Below are positions 34,651 through 43,317 of a stretch of 64,000 bases of DNA, piece by piece (positions within the stretch are counted from its first letter, which is position 1; the number at the start of each line of letters is the position of its first letter). The stretch lies in contig CP107851.1 in assembly GCA_036013505.1 (NCBI GenBank), positions 7,364,001 through 7,428,000 of the forward strand, in the 5' to 3' direction. Made by a program: the position numbers and the translations under genes. The notes beneath the pieces were generated by a model. The model was not told where the DNA came from. It did no database searches and was given only the letters and a program-made list of their open reading frames with translations. This DNA comes from Streptomyces sp. NBC_00510 (GTDB lineage Bacteria; Actinomycetota; Actinomycetes; Streptomycetales; Streptomycetaceae).

Positions 34651-35691
34651 TCAGCCACCGCTCCACGCCGAGCGGTACGCGGCCCAGTCCGCCGGCGTGG
34701 CGGCGAAGTCGACGTACAGGGCGAGACCGAAGCGCTCGCGGGCGGGCGCCTCGCGGGCGAGGCCGAGCCGGGCGCCGCGCACGGCGGCCGTGACCGTCTC
34801 CGCCCAGGCGTGCCGGCCCAGGTTGTTCGTGTGGTACCCGGGCAGGCCCACGAGCAGGTCGGTGCCCGGCGGCGTCACCTCCAGGGCGAGGGCGGTCTGC
34901 TGGGCCACGTAGCCTCCGTAGAGGCTCTCCAGGGGGAGGGCGGTGTCGTAGGTCATCATCGCGACCTGGTCCACGCGCCGGGCCACCTGCCCGAAGTACC
35001 GCTGCGACCACCACTTGGGGTGGTGGAACAGGGGGCCGCTCACCGAGTGCAGGGAGGGCAGCGGGTCGATCTGGTGCGTCGCCACCGACAGCGGCACGCC
35101 GCGGGCGGCGGTGAGCCGGTGCACCGAGTCCAGCAGCGAGAGGAAGCCCTCGTCGTCGGAGTACATCGGCTCCAGGTCCAGGTGGACCCCGTCGAACCCG
35201 GCCGCCAGGACCTGGGCCGCGCTGTCCCGTACCCGGGCGCGGGTCGCCGCGTCGTCCAGGTGCAGGCCCTCGGAACCGTCGTGCGACAGGACCTGGCCGA
35301 GCCACGCCTGGACGCGCACCCCGGGCAGCGCGGTGTGCATCCGGCGGATCATGTCCCGTGCCTCCGGGTAGAGGCCCGCGTCGAGGCGGCCGTCGAACTC
35401 CAGGGGCCCGGTGTGCACGTACAGGTCCCGGGTGCCGCTGCCGCGCAACTCCCGGGCCAGCGTCTCGAGGTCGGCGTCGTCGCGGCTGCCGTCGACCCAG
35501 GCGTGCCCGAGCCACACCGCGTTCCGGTCACGGTCGGCGCCGGCGCCGGAGGGGTCGCCGGTGTACTCCAGGCGCAGGGCGACCCCGGCGGCGAGCACCG
35601 GGAGCAGGACGGCGAGGACGACCAGCAGCGCGCCGCGGCGCAGCGTACGGGCCGAGGGGCGGCGCAGGCGCAGCCGGGGGCGTGGATTCAT
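34651..35691 (-). CDS. membrane-anchored glycoside-hydrolase-like TIM-barrel protein
   Basis: The protein is 346 residues. One N-terminal helix (ALLVVLAVLLPVLAAGVAL, about 20-40) follows a basic tail, so it is a type II membrane protein with an outside domain. That domain resembles the GH18 or GH-like barrels: WLGHAWVDGS at the start, then FDGVHLDLEPMYSD in place of the GH18 DGxDxDxE motif, and MMTYDTALPLE near the C-terminus. The catalytic glutamate is present (DLEPM), so activity is plausible; the substrate is unknown. ATG at 35691 has AGAGGG five bases upstream and is preferred over the one at 35712. The FadR-type regulator is upstream on the same strand. Confidence 0.75.
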   Translation of the reverse strand: MNPRPRLRLRRPSARTLRRGALLVVLAVLLPVLAAGVALRLEYTGDPSGAGADRDRNAVWLGHAWVDGSRDDADLETLARELRGSGTRDLYVHTGPLEFDGRLDAGLYPEARDMIRRMHTALPGVRVQAWLGQVLSHDGSEGLHLDDAATRARVRDSAAQVLAAGFDGVHLDLEPMYSDDEGFLSLLDSVHRLTAARGVPLSVATHQIDPLPSLHSVSGPLFHHPKWWSQRYFGQVARRVDQVAMMTYDTALPLESLYGGYVAQQTALALEVTPPGTDLLVGLPGYHTNNLGRHAWAETVTAAVRGARLGLAREAPARERFGLALYVDFAATPADWAAYRSAWSGG

Positions 35692-35788
35692 CCGATCCCT
35701 CTTTTCGATCACTCTGACGAATGACCGGACGCACCCAGGCTCGGGGCGGTTCGCCCGCCGGTGGGATCCCGCGGGGACCCGCCGGGCC

Positions 35789-36460
35789 TCAGAGCGTGGA
35801 CCGCAGCCACTGCTCCACGCTCGCGACGTGCACCGTCGCCCAGGACCGCGCCGCCTCCGCGTCCCGGTCCCGCAGGGCCGCCAGGATCGCGCGGTGCTCG
35901 TGCAGGGTGCGGCTCACCGCGTCCTCCTGCGTCAGCCCGCGCCAGATCCGGGCCCGCGTGGTCGGCCCGGACAGCCCGTCCAGCAGGGAGCACAGCACCG
36001 AGTTGCCCGAGGCCTGGACGATGCCGCGGTGGAACTCCAGGTCGCACGCGACCAGCTCCTCCACCGACGGTGCCGTCCCCAGCGCCTCCAACTGCTCGGT
36101 CAGCACGTCCAGCTGGGACTCGGCGATGCGCGCCGCCGCCATCGCCGTGGCCGCGGGCTCCAGGATGCGGCGCACCGCGAGGAACTCCAGGACGGTGTCG
36201 TCGCGGTGGAAGTCCACCACGAAACTCAGCGCCTCCAGCAGCAACTGCGGGTCCAGGCTGGTGACGTAGGTGCCGTCGCCCTGCCGCACGTCCAGGATCC
36301 TGATCAGGGACAGCGCGCGGACCGCCTCGCGCAGGGAATTGCGCGACAGCCCGAGCTCCGCGGCCAGTTCGCTCTCCTTGGGGAGCCGGTCGCCGGGCCG
36401 CAGCGCGCCGGAGACGATCATCCCCTTGATCTTCTCGATCGCCTCGTCGGTGACCGCCAT
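35789..36460 (-). CDS. GntR-family regulator, FadR subfamily (FCD)
   Basis: The protein is 223 residues. The N-terminal winged helix (IVSGALRPGDRLPKESELAAELGLSRNSLREAVRALSL) is followed by an all-helical FCD domain with the metal-ligand residues Asp and His in ACDLEFHRGIV and later HEHRAILAAL. FCD regulators sense organic acids or acyl compounds. The gene overlaps no neighbour; 97 bp separate it from the GH-like gene on the same strand. No operator could be assigned. Confidence 0.92.
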   Translation of the reverse strand: MAVTDEAIEKIKGMIVSGALRPGDRLPKESELAAELGLSRNSLREAVRALSLIRILDVRQGDGTYVTSLDPQLLLEALSFVVDFHRDDTVLEFLAVRRILEPAATAMAAARIAESQLDVLTEQLEALGTAPSVEELVACDLEFHRGIVQASGNSVLCSLLDGLSGPTTRARIWRGLTQEDAVSRTLHEHRAILAALRDRDAEAARSWATVHVASVEQWLRSTL

Positions 36461-36586
36461 GAGCCCCTCGCCTCCCCGGACATCCGATGTATCGGGCCAT
36501 TATGCCCGCACGGCCCGAGAGCCGGGGCCTTCTGCGGAGGTCTGATCCGCTGCTCCCGCGACGCCCGTCCCGCGGAACGCCGAAAA

Positions 36587-36612
36587 GCCGTGCCCGCTGC
36601 TGCGGACACGGC
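36587..36612 (-). terminator. intrinsic terminator of tRNA-Pro
   Basis: On the minus strand GCCGTGTCCGC pairs with GCGGGCACGGC (one G-U pair) over the loop AGCA and is followed by TTTT. It lies 21 bp beyond the tRNA 3' end. Confidence 0.88.
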
Positions 36613-36633
36613 CTTTGGCCTGCGAAATCACCG

Positions 36634-36707
<74 letters not shown>

Positions 36708-36772
36708 GTGACGTTCCCCGGGGCGCCGCCCCGGAAGATCACGTACAGAGGAGGATACCCGAACCTCGCTGA

Positions 36773-37534
36773 TCAGCCGAATCGCTCGATGCGGATCCGG
36801 TCCAGCGGCTGTCCGGCGGCGGCCAGCAGACGCGAGGCGTGCTCGGCGAAACCGTTGCCGCCGCAGACGTACGCCTCCCAGCCGCCCGGCGGCGGCTCCG
36901 CGAGGTGCGGGGCCAGGTGGGCGGCGGTGAGGCGGCCCTCGGCGCGGGTGAGCAGCACGGTCGTCTCCGGGCCGTACTCGGCGGCGTAGATCAGGTCCTC
37001 GCGGGTGCGGGCCGAGACGATCAGCCGCAGCGGCACGTCGAGGCCGCGCAGCCGGCGGTGGCGCACCATCGACATCAGCGGGACCACCCCCGATCCGGCG
37101 CCCAGCAGCAGCGCCGGATGGTCCCCCGTCCAGGCGAAGAAGCCGCTGTGCGGGCCGCGGACCTCGACGGAGTCGCCCGGCCGGGCGACGGTGTGCAGGT
37201 GCCCGGACACCTCGCCGCCGGCCACGTGGTCCAGGGTCAGCTCGATGTGGCCCGAACCGTCGGGGGCGGAGGCGACCGAGTAGTTGCGCTGCGCCGTGTA
37301 GCCGTCGGGGGCCGTGAGGCGCAGCGTCAGGTACTGGCCGGGCAGATGGCCCGCCCAGCCGGGCACCGCGAGTCGGAAGGTGGACGTGCGCGGGGTCTCG
37401 CGGCGGATCTGCGTGATCACCGCGCGCCGCCAGACCGAGGAGGCGGCCTCGGGGACCGCGATGCGGCCGGGCACGGCGAACCGGGCCGGCGGGACGAACG
37501 CCGGGGCGGGCGCGGGGGTGGCGAGGTCAGTCAT
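36773..37534 (-). CDS. ferredoxin reductase-type FAD/NAD-binding oxidoreductase
   Basis: The protein is 253 residues. The FAD domain has RNYSVASAPDG (the RxYS motif) and the following GGEVSGHLHT. The NAD domain has LLLGAGSGVVPLMSMVRHR (GxGxG) and the C-terminal YVCGGNGFAEH (CGP-like, with Gly-Gly-Asn in place of Gly-Pro). There is no [2Fe-2S] domain. Its gene overlaps the sulfite-oxidase-like gene by 8 bp and is the last of a four-gene overlapping unit, so it may reduce that molybdoprotein or another partner. Confidence 0.9.
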   Translation of the reverse strand: MTDLATPAPAPAFVPPARFAVPGRIAVPEAASSVWRRAVITQIRRETPRTSTFRLAVPGWAGHLPGQYLTLRLTAPDGYTAQRNYSVASAPDGSGHIELTLDHVAGGEVSGHLHTVARPGDSVEVRGPHSGFFAWTGDHPALLLGAGSGVVPLMSMVRHRRLRGLDVPLRLIVSARTREDLIYAAEYGPETTVLLTRAEGRLTAAHLAPHLAEPPPGGWEAYVCGGNGFAEHASRLLAAAGQPLDRIRIERFG

Positions 37535-38150
37535 GGGCGTAGCGCTGCTCCTGCCAGGGGTCGCCCCGGTGGTGGTAGCCGTTCTGCTCCCAGAAGCCCG
37601 ACTCGTCGTGGTCGAGCAGGCTCAGGCCCGCGATCCACTTGGTGCTCTTCCAGAAGTACAGGTGCGGGACGATCAGCCGGGCCGGGCCGCCGTGCTCGGG
37701 GGCGAGCGGCGCCCCGTCGTACTCCCAGACGATCCAGGCGCGGCCGCCGGTGACGTCCGCGAGCGGCAGGTTGGCGGCGTAGCCGGTGTGGGACCAGGCG
37801 ACGACGTGGGTGGCGGCGGGGGAGGGGCGCGCGGCCTCAAGGAAGGCGTCGACCGGCACCCCTCCGAAGCGCACGCCGAACTTGGACCAGCCGGTCACGC
37901 AGTGGATGTCGCCCCGGTACTCGGAGCCGGGCAGCGCGTGGGCCGCGTCCCAGTCCCAGGTGTGCGGGCGGTCCACCAGCCCGTCCACCCGGAACGTCCA
38001 GTCCCCGGCCGCGATCGTGGGCGTGACCTCGGCGGACAGGACCGGCCACGTGTCGCGGGCGTCGTACTGGCCGGGCGGCAGCCGCGGGTCGCGGTCGGCG
38101 GCGCGGCTGCGCCCGCTGAAGCCGCGGGTGGGTTCGACGGCCGAGGTCAT
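37527..38150 (-). CDS. molybdopterin-dependent oxidoreductase, sulfite-oxidase-like
   Basis: The protein is 207 residues and cytoplasmic, with no signal peptide. The Moco domain is recognised by DIHCVTGWSKFGVRFGGVPV, where the cysteine that binds molybdenum lies in HCVTGWS, and by VEYDGAPL-like WEYDGAPLAPEHGGPARLIVPHLYFWKSTKWIAGL. It resembles the YedY/MsrP-related family. Its start overlaps the stop of the upstream amidohydrolase by ATGA, so translation is coupled. A molybdoprotein with its flavin reductase in the same operon suggests a redox pair; the substrate is unknown. Confidence 0.9.
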   Translation of the reverse strand: MTSAVEPTRGFSGRSRAADRDPRLPPGQYDARDTWPVLSAEVTPTIAAGDWTFRVDGLVDRPHTWDWDAAHALPGSEYRGDIHCVTGWSKFGVRFGGVPVDAFLEAARPSPAATHVVAWSHTGYAANLPLADVTGGRAWIVWEYDGAPLAPEHGGPARLIVPHLYFWKSTKWIAGLSLLDHDESGFWEQNGYHHRGDPWQEQRYAHD

Positions 38151-39466
38151 GCGGGGTGCTCCAGCTCGAGTTCCTCCAACTCGCGCAGCGCGGCCGGTTC
38201 GTCGAGGGTGAGCAGCACACGGTCGCGCATGAGGACCCGGCCGTCGACGACGGTGTCCCGTACGTCCGCGGCCGCGGCCGCGTACGCCAGCATCGACCAG
38301 GGGTCGTGGCGCGGCGTGAGGTGCGGCCCGCCGAGGTCGAGGACGGCCAGGTCGGCGCGCTTGCCCGGCTCGAGGGAGCCGAGGTGGTCGGCGAGGCCCA
38401 GCGCGCGGGCGGCCTCGATCGTCGCCATCCGCACCGCCTGTTCCGCGCCGACGGCGGTCGGGTCGCCGGCGGCCTTGTGCACCAGCGCGGCGGTCCGCAC
38501 CGCGCCCAGGACGTCGAGGGTGTTGGAGCTCACCACACCGTCGGTGCCGAGGCCCACGGTGACCCCGGCGGCCAGCAGCTCCGGGACGCGGGCGATGCCG
38601 CAGCCCAGCTTCAGGTTGGAGACCGGGCAGTGCGCGACGGACGTGCCGGTCCTGGCCAGGGCGGCGATCTCGTCGTCGGTCAGGTCCACGGCGTGCGCCA
38701 GCAGCACGTCGGGCCCGAGGACACCGAGGGAGTCCAGCAGCTCGACCGGCCGCTTGCCGTGCGCCCCGGCCACCATCGCGACCTCGGCCGCGTTCTCCGC
38801 CGCGTGGACGTGCAGCAGCGCGCCGTGCTCGCGGGCGAGCGAGGTGATCGCGACGAGCTGCTCGGGGTCGAGGGTGTAGGCGCTGTGCGCGAAGACCACC
38901 GGGCGGGTGCCCGGCATGGGGGCGGTCCGCGCGGCCAGGTCGGCCGCGGCCCAGGCCATGCGGTCGCCGTACGGGCGGCCGTCCGGCGGCCCGGGCACGT
39001 CCATGAAGGTCGGACCGGCCAGCAGCCGCCAGCCCGCCGCCCGCGCGGCCTCCTCGGCGGCCTCGTGGAACCAGTACATGTCCAGGCCCGTGGTGACCCC
39101 GGCCCGTACGCTCTCCGCCACGGCCACCCGCACCCCCGCGGCCACCGCCCGCGGCGACAGCAGCTCGGCCTCGCGGGGGATCACCCGGGCCAGGAACTCC
39201 TGCAGGTCGACGTCGTCGGCGCAGCCCCGCAGCAGGGTCATCGCCAGGTGGGTGTGCGTGTTGACCAGCCCGGGGAGCACCAGGCACCCCGAGGCGTCGA
39301 TCTCCTCGGCGGCCCGGTACGCCGCGCGCACCTGCGCCGTCGGTCCCACGGCGAGGATCTCGCCGTCCCGGACGGCGACCGCGCCGCCGGGCACGACGGT
39401 GCCCGCCGCGTCGACGGTCAGCACATCGCCGCCGTGCACCAGCAGATCGGCGTCCTGAGCGCTCAC
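38147..39466 (-). CDS. amidohydrolase, nucleobase/adenosine deaminase type
   Basis: The protein is 439 residues. Metal ligands are in NTHTHLAMTLLRG (HxH), a HAAE segment and FAHS, and GTDGVVSSNTLD provides the catalytic aspartate. It belongs to the COG0402 group with MtaD (methylthioadenosine/S-adenosylhomocysteine deaminase) and 8-oxoguanine deaminase. GTG at 39464-39466 overlaps the stop of the nucleoside phosphorylase gene by GTGA. The pairing of a purine deaminase with a phosphorylase points to purine or methylthioadenosine salvage. Exact substrate not determinable. Confidence 0.9.
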   Translation of the reverse strand: MSAQDADLLVHGGDVLTVDAAGTVVPGGAVAVRDGEILAVGPTAQVRAAYRAAEEIDASGCLVLPGLVNTHTHLAMTLLRGCADDVDLQEFLARVIPREAELLSPRAVAAGVRVAVAESVRAGVTTGLDMYWFHEAAEEAARAAGWRLLAGPTFMDVPGPPDGRPYGDRMAWAAADLAARTAPMPGTRPVVFAHSAYTLDPEQLVAITSLAREHGALLHVHAAENAAEVAMVAGAHGKRPVELLDSLGVLGPDVLLAHAVDLTDDEIAALARTGTSVAHCPVSNLKLGCGIARVPELLAAGVTVGLGTDGVVSSNTLDVLGAVRTAALVHKAAGDPTAVGAEQAVRMATIEAARALGLADHLGSLEPGKRADLAVLDLGGPHLTPRHDPWSMLAYAAAAADVRDTVVDGRVLMRDRVLLTLDEPAALRELEELELEHPA

Positions 39467-40230
39467 TTCTCGTCGCTTCCGTACTCGGTGGCCAGCAGAT
39501 GCAAGGCGTCCAACGTTACCCGGCTGCCGCGGGCGACCCCCTCGGCGACCACCGCCCGGTGCGGGTCGTAGCCGCCGGTGGCCTCCACGTCGACCAGGTC
39601 GTCGGCGTTGGCACCGTCGACGACGAGCGCGCCGCCGGCCACCAGGCCGCGCGTCGAGGCCAGCACCAGCAGGGCCGACAGCTCCATCTCGATCGCGGCG
39701 ATCCCGGCCGCCGCGTACGCCGCGCCGGGCAGCGGCAGGAAACCCGGCTGGAAGGCCGCACGCGTCCACACCACGCCCCGGTGGTGCGGCGCCCCCGCCG
39801 CCCGTGCCGCCCGCTGCAGCGCCAGCACCGCCTCCGGCGCCGCGAACGCCGGGTACTCCGGCGGCAGCAACTGCTGGGTGACCCCGTCGTCCCGCACAGC
39901 GGCCTCGGCGATCACCAGGTCGCCGTCCCCTATCCCGGCGCGGATGGCGCCCGCCGTCCCGAGGCGCAGGATGGTACGGACGCCGGCGTCCGCCAGCTCC
40001 TGGAACAGGCACATCGCCCCCGGCCCGCCGACCCCGTGCGAGGACACCACGACGGGGGTGCCCTTCCAGGCGCCGGCGAAGGTGCGGTACTCGCGGTGGT
40101 GCGACACCTCACGCGGGTCCGTGAGCAGGGAGGCCACCTCCGCCGCGCGCGCCGGGTCGCCCACGACGACCGCGTGCGCGGGCAGCCCGGAGCGCGGGAT
40201 GCGGGAGATGGGCAGCTGATCCGTGGTCAT
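39463..40230 (-). CDS. nucleoside phosphorylase
   Basis: The protein is 255 residues of the PNP/UDP family. VVVGDPARAAEVASLL, VVVSSHGVGGPGAMCLFQEL, RLGTAGAIRAGIGDGDLVIAE and IEMELSALLVLA (with the Met-Glu pair that contacts ribose) are the family signatures. It would release nucleobases and ribose-1-phosphate. It is the first gene of the overlapping four-gene operon and starts at ATG with a 54-bp gap from the ABC permease gene upstream. The same pair of activities (phosphorylase plus amidohydrolase) can also serve futalosine or methylthioadenosine metabolism. Confidence 0.92.
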   Translation of the reverse strand: MTTDQLPISRIPRSGLPAHAVVVGDPARAAEVASLLTDPREVSHHREYRTFAGAWKGTPVVVSSHGVGGPGAMCLFQELADAGVRTILRLGTAGAIRAGIGDGDLVIAEAAVRDDGVTQQLLPPEYPAFAAPEAVLALQRAARAAGAPHHRGVVWTRAAFQPGFLPLPGAAYAAAGIAAIEMELSALLVLASTRGLVAGGALVVDGANADDLVDVEATGGYDPHRAVVAEGVARGSRVTLDALHLLATEYGSDEK

Positions 40231-40284
40231 CGGGCCTCCGGGCCGGGCGGGACGATGCTGTGCGGATCACCTTAGGACCCCGGC

Positions 40285-41160
40285 TCAGGCCGTCCGACGC
40301 CGGAGCAGCGCGAAGCAGGCCCAGCAGGCGAGGGCGGCCAGGGCCAGCACGATGCCGGTCTCGACGAGCTGCAGGGGCCAGTAGTGCGAGGCCGGATGGA
40401 CCAGCGCCTGCGCGTCCCCGAACCCGACGCCGTCGACGGGCTTGTCCACGCGTTCCGCCGTCCAGTCCGCGGCATCGAGGTGTGACAGGCCGGTCCTGAC
40501 CTTCGGCCACAGCGCGGAGCGGTACAGCCCCGCCGTGACGAGCACGAGGGAGGTGCCGAAGAAGGCCAGGCCCAGTCCGCTGAGCGTGCGCCGCATCAGC
40601 ATCCCGGCCAGCGCGCCCAGAACCAGGGCGAGCAGCACGTGCGCGACCAGGACCGGGCCGGTGGAGAGGAAGATGTCGTTCTCGTACCAGCCGGGGCGCT
40701 CCTGCGGGTGGCCCGTGCTCCACACCCACCGGAAGAGCAGCGTCAGGCCGGTCGTGCCGCCGGTCAGCAGCAGGGCCGGTACGGCGAGCTTGGCGGCGAG
40801 CCAGCGCGTGGGGGTGACCGACTGGACCCAGGCGAGCGCGGCGGTCCCCCGCTCCAGTTCCCGGCCGACAAGGGCGCCACCGGCGAACACCGCGACCGCG
40901 AGCGGAAGGAGCGCCATCACGCGGCCCTGCAGGTGGAGGGGGATGTAGGCGTCGAACGGTTCCGGGTCGACGCAGCGCGGGGCGCAGGCGGGGTCGTACC
41001 GCGGGTCCCCCGCGCTCAGCCACAGGGCGCGAAGGAGCCAGCCGGATCCGGCCGCCACGAAGGCGCTCCACAGCCACAGCGCCGTGCGGTGCAGGCGCAC
41101 CACCGACCAGGTCAGGCCTGGCAGGACGGGCGGGCGCGGCGATGGGGCGACGGCGGTCAT
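40285..41160 (-). CDS. ABC-2-type transporter permease
   Basis: The protein is 291 residues with six helices. Two are near the N-terminus (LWLWSAFVAAGSGWLLRA and MALLPLAVAVFAGGALVG). Between them lies a short soluble loop with a Cys pair (DPACAPRCVDPEPFD). The remaining helices end with LVETGIVLALAALACWACF. It forms the membrane half of an exporter with the ATPase just upstream; their genes overlap by ATGA. The regulator upstream is a YtrA-type GntR, a common partner of ABC-2 exporters in bacilli and Streptomyces. Substrate unknown, perhaps cell-wall-active compounds. Confidence 0.88.
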   Translation of the reverse strand: MTAVAPSPRPPVLPGLTWSVVRLHRTALWLWSAFVAAGSGWLLRALWLSAGDPRYDPACAPRCVDPEPFDAYIPLHLQGRVMALLPLAVAVFAGGALVGRELERGTAALAWVQSVTPTRWLAAKLAVPALLLTGGTTGLTLLFRWVWSTGHPQERPGWYENDIFLSTGPVLVAHVLLALVLGALAGMLMRRTLSGLGLAFFGTSLVLVTAGLYRSALWPKVRTGLSHLDAADWTAERVDKPVDGVGFGDAQALVHPASHYWPLQLVETGIVLALAALACWACFALLRRRTA

Positions 41161-42074
41161 ACGACGGCCTCCTGGCGGGACACGGGTGCGGGCGTGGCGT
41201 CGGCGGTGAGCAGGGCGGGCGCCCCGGGGTTGCGCAGATGGGCGAGGACCAGCTCCTCGAGGGTGGGCTCCTCCACGAGCCGGTCGCCGCCGTCCTCCAG
41301 CGCTCCGGCGGGGCGGACCAGCGCGGTGCGTCCGCGCCCGTTGACGTGTTCCTCGACGACGGTGTGGGGGCCGAAGTCCCCGCCGGTGCCGGTGACCCGG
41401 CGGTGCGCGGCCAGCAGGTCGTCGGTGTCGCCGGCCAGCCGGACCCGGCCCTCGCCGAGGAGCAGCAGGTGGTCGCAGACGCCGTCGAGTTCGGCGACGA
41501 CGTGCGAGGAGATCACGATGGTCGTACCACGCTCGGCCGCCGTGGCCATGAGGGCGCCGGTCAGCTCGTGGCGGGAGAGCGGGTCGAGGTCGGCCATCGG
41601 CTCGTCCAGGAGCAGCAGTTCGGCGCGCTTGCCCAGGGCCAGGGCGAGCGCGACGCGGGTGCGCTGGCCTCCCGACAGGGCGCGGACGCGGTCGCGGGGC
41701 GTCAGGCCGCCGCCGTACGCGACGCGTTCGGCGGTCTCCCGGTCCCAGTGGCCCGGGTTGAGCTCGGCGCCGAGCCGCAGCGTCGCCGCCACGGTGAGCT
41801 GCGGGTGGAGCGGCTTGTCCTGGGCGACGTAGGCGAGCCGCGTGCGGGCCGCGCCGGGGGTCGTACCGCACACGCGCAGCTCCCCCTCGGTGGGCCGCAG
41901 CAGTCCCGCGGCCAGCGCGAGCAGTGTCGACTTGCCCGCGCCGTTGGGTCCGACGAGCGCGCAGATCCGGCCGGCCGGCAGCCGGAAGGAACAGTCCCGC
42001 AGGACGGGGTCCCGTCCCCACGCGTACCGCAGACCGAGCCCGGCCGCCTCGACGGCGGCCGCTTCCTGATTCAT
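41157..42074 (-). CDS. ABC transporter ATP-binding protein
   Basis: The protein is 305 residues. Walker A is GPNGAGKST, the Q-loop VAQDKP, the signature ALSGGQRTRVALALAL, Walker B LLLLDEPMADLDP and the H-loop ISSHVV. The C-terminal 90 residues are an extra domain common in ABC-2 exporters. ATG overlaps the GntR stop by ATGA, and its own stop overlaps the permease start likewise. With the permease it forms an exporter of the YtrB/CcmA-like group. Confidence 0.93.
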   Translation of the reverse strand: MNQEAAAVEAAGLGLRYAWGRDPVLRDCSFRLPAGRICALVGPNGAGKSTLLALAAGLLRPTEGELRVCGTTPGAARTRLAYVAQDKPLHPQLTVAATLRLGAELNPGHWDRETAERVAYGGGLTPRDRVRALSGGQRTRVALALALGKRAELLLLDEPMADLDPLSRHELTGALMATAAERGTTIVISSHVVAELDGVCDHLLLLGEGRVRLAGDTDDLLAAHRRVTGTGGDFGPHTVVEEHVNGRGRTALVRPAGALEDGGDRLVEEPTLEELVLAHLRNPGAPALLTADATPAPVSRQEAVV

Positions 42075-42457
42075 TTCTCCCCCTCGGAGAACTCCTGGTC
42101 GAGCACGGAGTGGAACAGCGCCGCGGCGTCCTCGCGGTCGAGCCCGGTGGCACGCGCGCGCCGCATCCAGTCGGTCAGTTCGCCCGCGAGCGGCGAGTCG
42201 GCCGGGCCGGCGCCCAGCGACTTCTGGACGAAGGTGCCCAGGCCCCGGCGCGCCTCCACCAGGCCCTCGCGCTCCAGTTCGCGGTAGGCCTTGAGCACGG
42301 TGTTGGGGTTGACGGCGGTCGCCTCGACGACCTCGCGGGCCGTCGGCAGCCGGTCGCCGGGCTCCAGCAGGCCCAGCCGCAGGGCCTGTTTGGTCTGCTG
42401 GACGATCTGGAGGTACGTGGCGACACCGCTGCGGCGGTCGATGCGGAACTCGACCAT
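42071..42457 (-). CDS. GntR-family regulator, YtrA subfamily
   Basis: The protein is 128 residues. MVEFRIDRRSGVATYLQIVQQTKQALRLGLLEPGDRLPTAREV, then VNPNTVLKAYRELEREGLVE, is the winged helix. Only a short C-terminal helix pair follows, as in the YtrA group. These proteins repress the ABC transporter in the same operon. An inverted repeat lies just upstream. It overlaps the ATPase gene by ATGA, so the three genes are one operon. Confidence 0.92.
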   Translation of the reverse strand: MVEFRIDRRSGVATYLQIVQQTKQALRLGLLEPGDRLPTAREVVEATAVNPNTVLKAYRELEREGLVEARRGLGTFVQKSLGAGPADSPLAGELTDWMRRARATGLDREDAAALFHSVLDQEFSEGEK

Positions 42458-42465
42458 GCGCGAAA

Positions 42466-42497
42466 CACCCTTTCACTAAGCAAGTGGTGAAAGGGTG
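42466..42497 (-). promoter_or_regulatory. operator-like inverted repeat upstream of the YtrA-type gene
   Basis: CACCCTTTCAC (42466-42476) and GTGAAAGGGTG (42487-42497) are perfect 11-bp complements separated by ten bases. The site starts 9 bp upstream of the gntR start codon. Its position suggests autoregulation by the encoded repressor. Confidence 0.75.
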
Positions 42498-42591
42498 GGG
42501 CCTGGACTGACGTCCTGTCAAGCCGCGGACGGCGGCGGCCGGCCCGGACGCTTCGGCGTGCACCGAAACGTCCGGGGGCCATGCTGGGGAC

Positions 42592-43317
42592 ATGGTGCGA
42601 GACGACCACTCGGGAAGTGCCCTCGCCGCCCTCGCGGCGCTGCTCGCCGACGAGACGCGGGCGGCGATGTGCCTGGCGCTGCTCGACGGCCGGGCCTGGA
42701 CCGCGGGCGAGCTGGCCCGCCACGCGGGAGTGGCGCCCTCGACCGCCAGCGAGCACCTCGGCCGGCTCGTCGCGGGCGGACTGCTCACCGAGGAACGCCA
42801 GGGCCGCCACCGTTACGTACGCCTCGCCGACGCCCGTACCGCGCAGCTCGTCGAGGACCTCGCCGCGCACGCCGGGCCGCCGCCCGCCGCGCCCCGCACC
42901 CTCGGGCAGGCGGGTGCCGGGAGCGCCATGGCCCGCGCCCGGACCTGCTACGACCACCTTGCGGGACGCCTGGGCATCCTCGTCACGGACGCCATGACCG
43001 ACCGCGGACTGCTCCGGCAGAGCACCGGCTTCGCCCTCACCGACGAGGGCGTGGAGTGGTTCACCGGGCTCGGCGTCGACCTGGCCGCCGCACGCACCGG
43101 CCGCCGTCCGCTCGCCCGGCCCTGCCTGGACTGGACGGAGCGCCGCCCGCACCTGGCGGGCGTCGCCGGGGCCGCGCTGTGCGGGCACGCCCTCGCGTCC
43201 GGCTGGTGCGTGCGCATCGGCAGCGGTCGCGCCGTGAAGCTCACCGCGCGGGGCCGCACGGCCCTCCACACCCACCTGGGCATCGCGCCCGACGCCCTGG
43301 AGGCACCCACCGCATGA
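42592..43317 (+). CDS. ArsR-family transcriptional regulator
   Basis: The protein is 241 residues. The N-terminal winged helix (LAALLADETRAAMCLALLDGRAWTAGELARHAGVAPSTASEHLGRLVAGGLLTEERQGRHRYVRLA) is followed by a longer C-terminal domain with scattered cysteines. It has no simple CxC metal site, so the ligand is probably organic rather than a metal. Its stop overlaps the start of the next gene by ATGA. It is divergent from the gntR-ABC operon with 134 bp between starts. Confidence 0.88.
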   Translation: MVRDDHSGSALAALAALLADETRAAMCLALLDGRAWTAGELARHAGVAPSTASEHLGRLVAGGLLTEERQGRHRYVRLADARTAQLVEDLAAHAGPPPAAPRTLGQAGAGSAMARARTCYDHLAGRLGILVTDAMTDRGLLRQSTGFALTDEGVEWFTGLGVDLAAARTGRRPLARPCLDWTERRPHLAGVAGAALCGHALASGWCVRIGSGRAVKLTARGRTALHTHLGIAPDALEAPTA

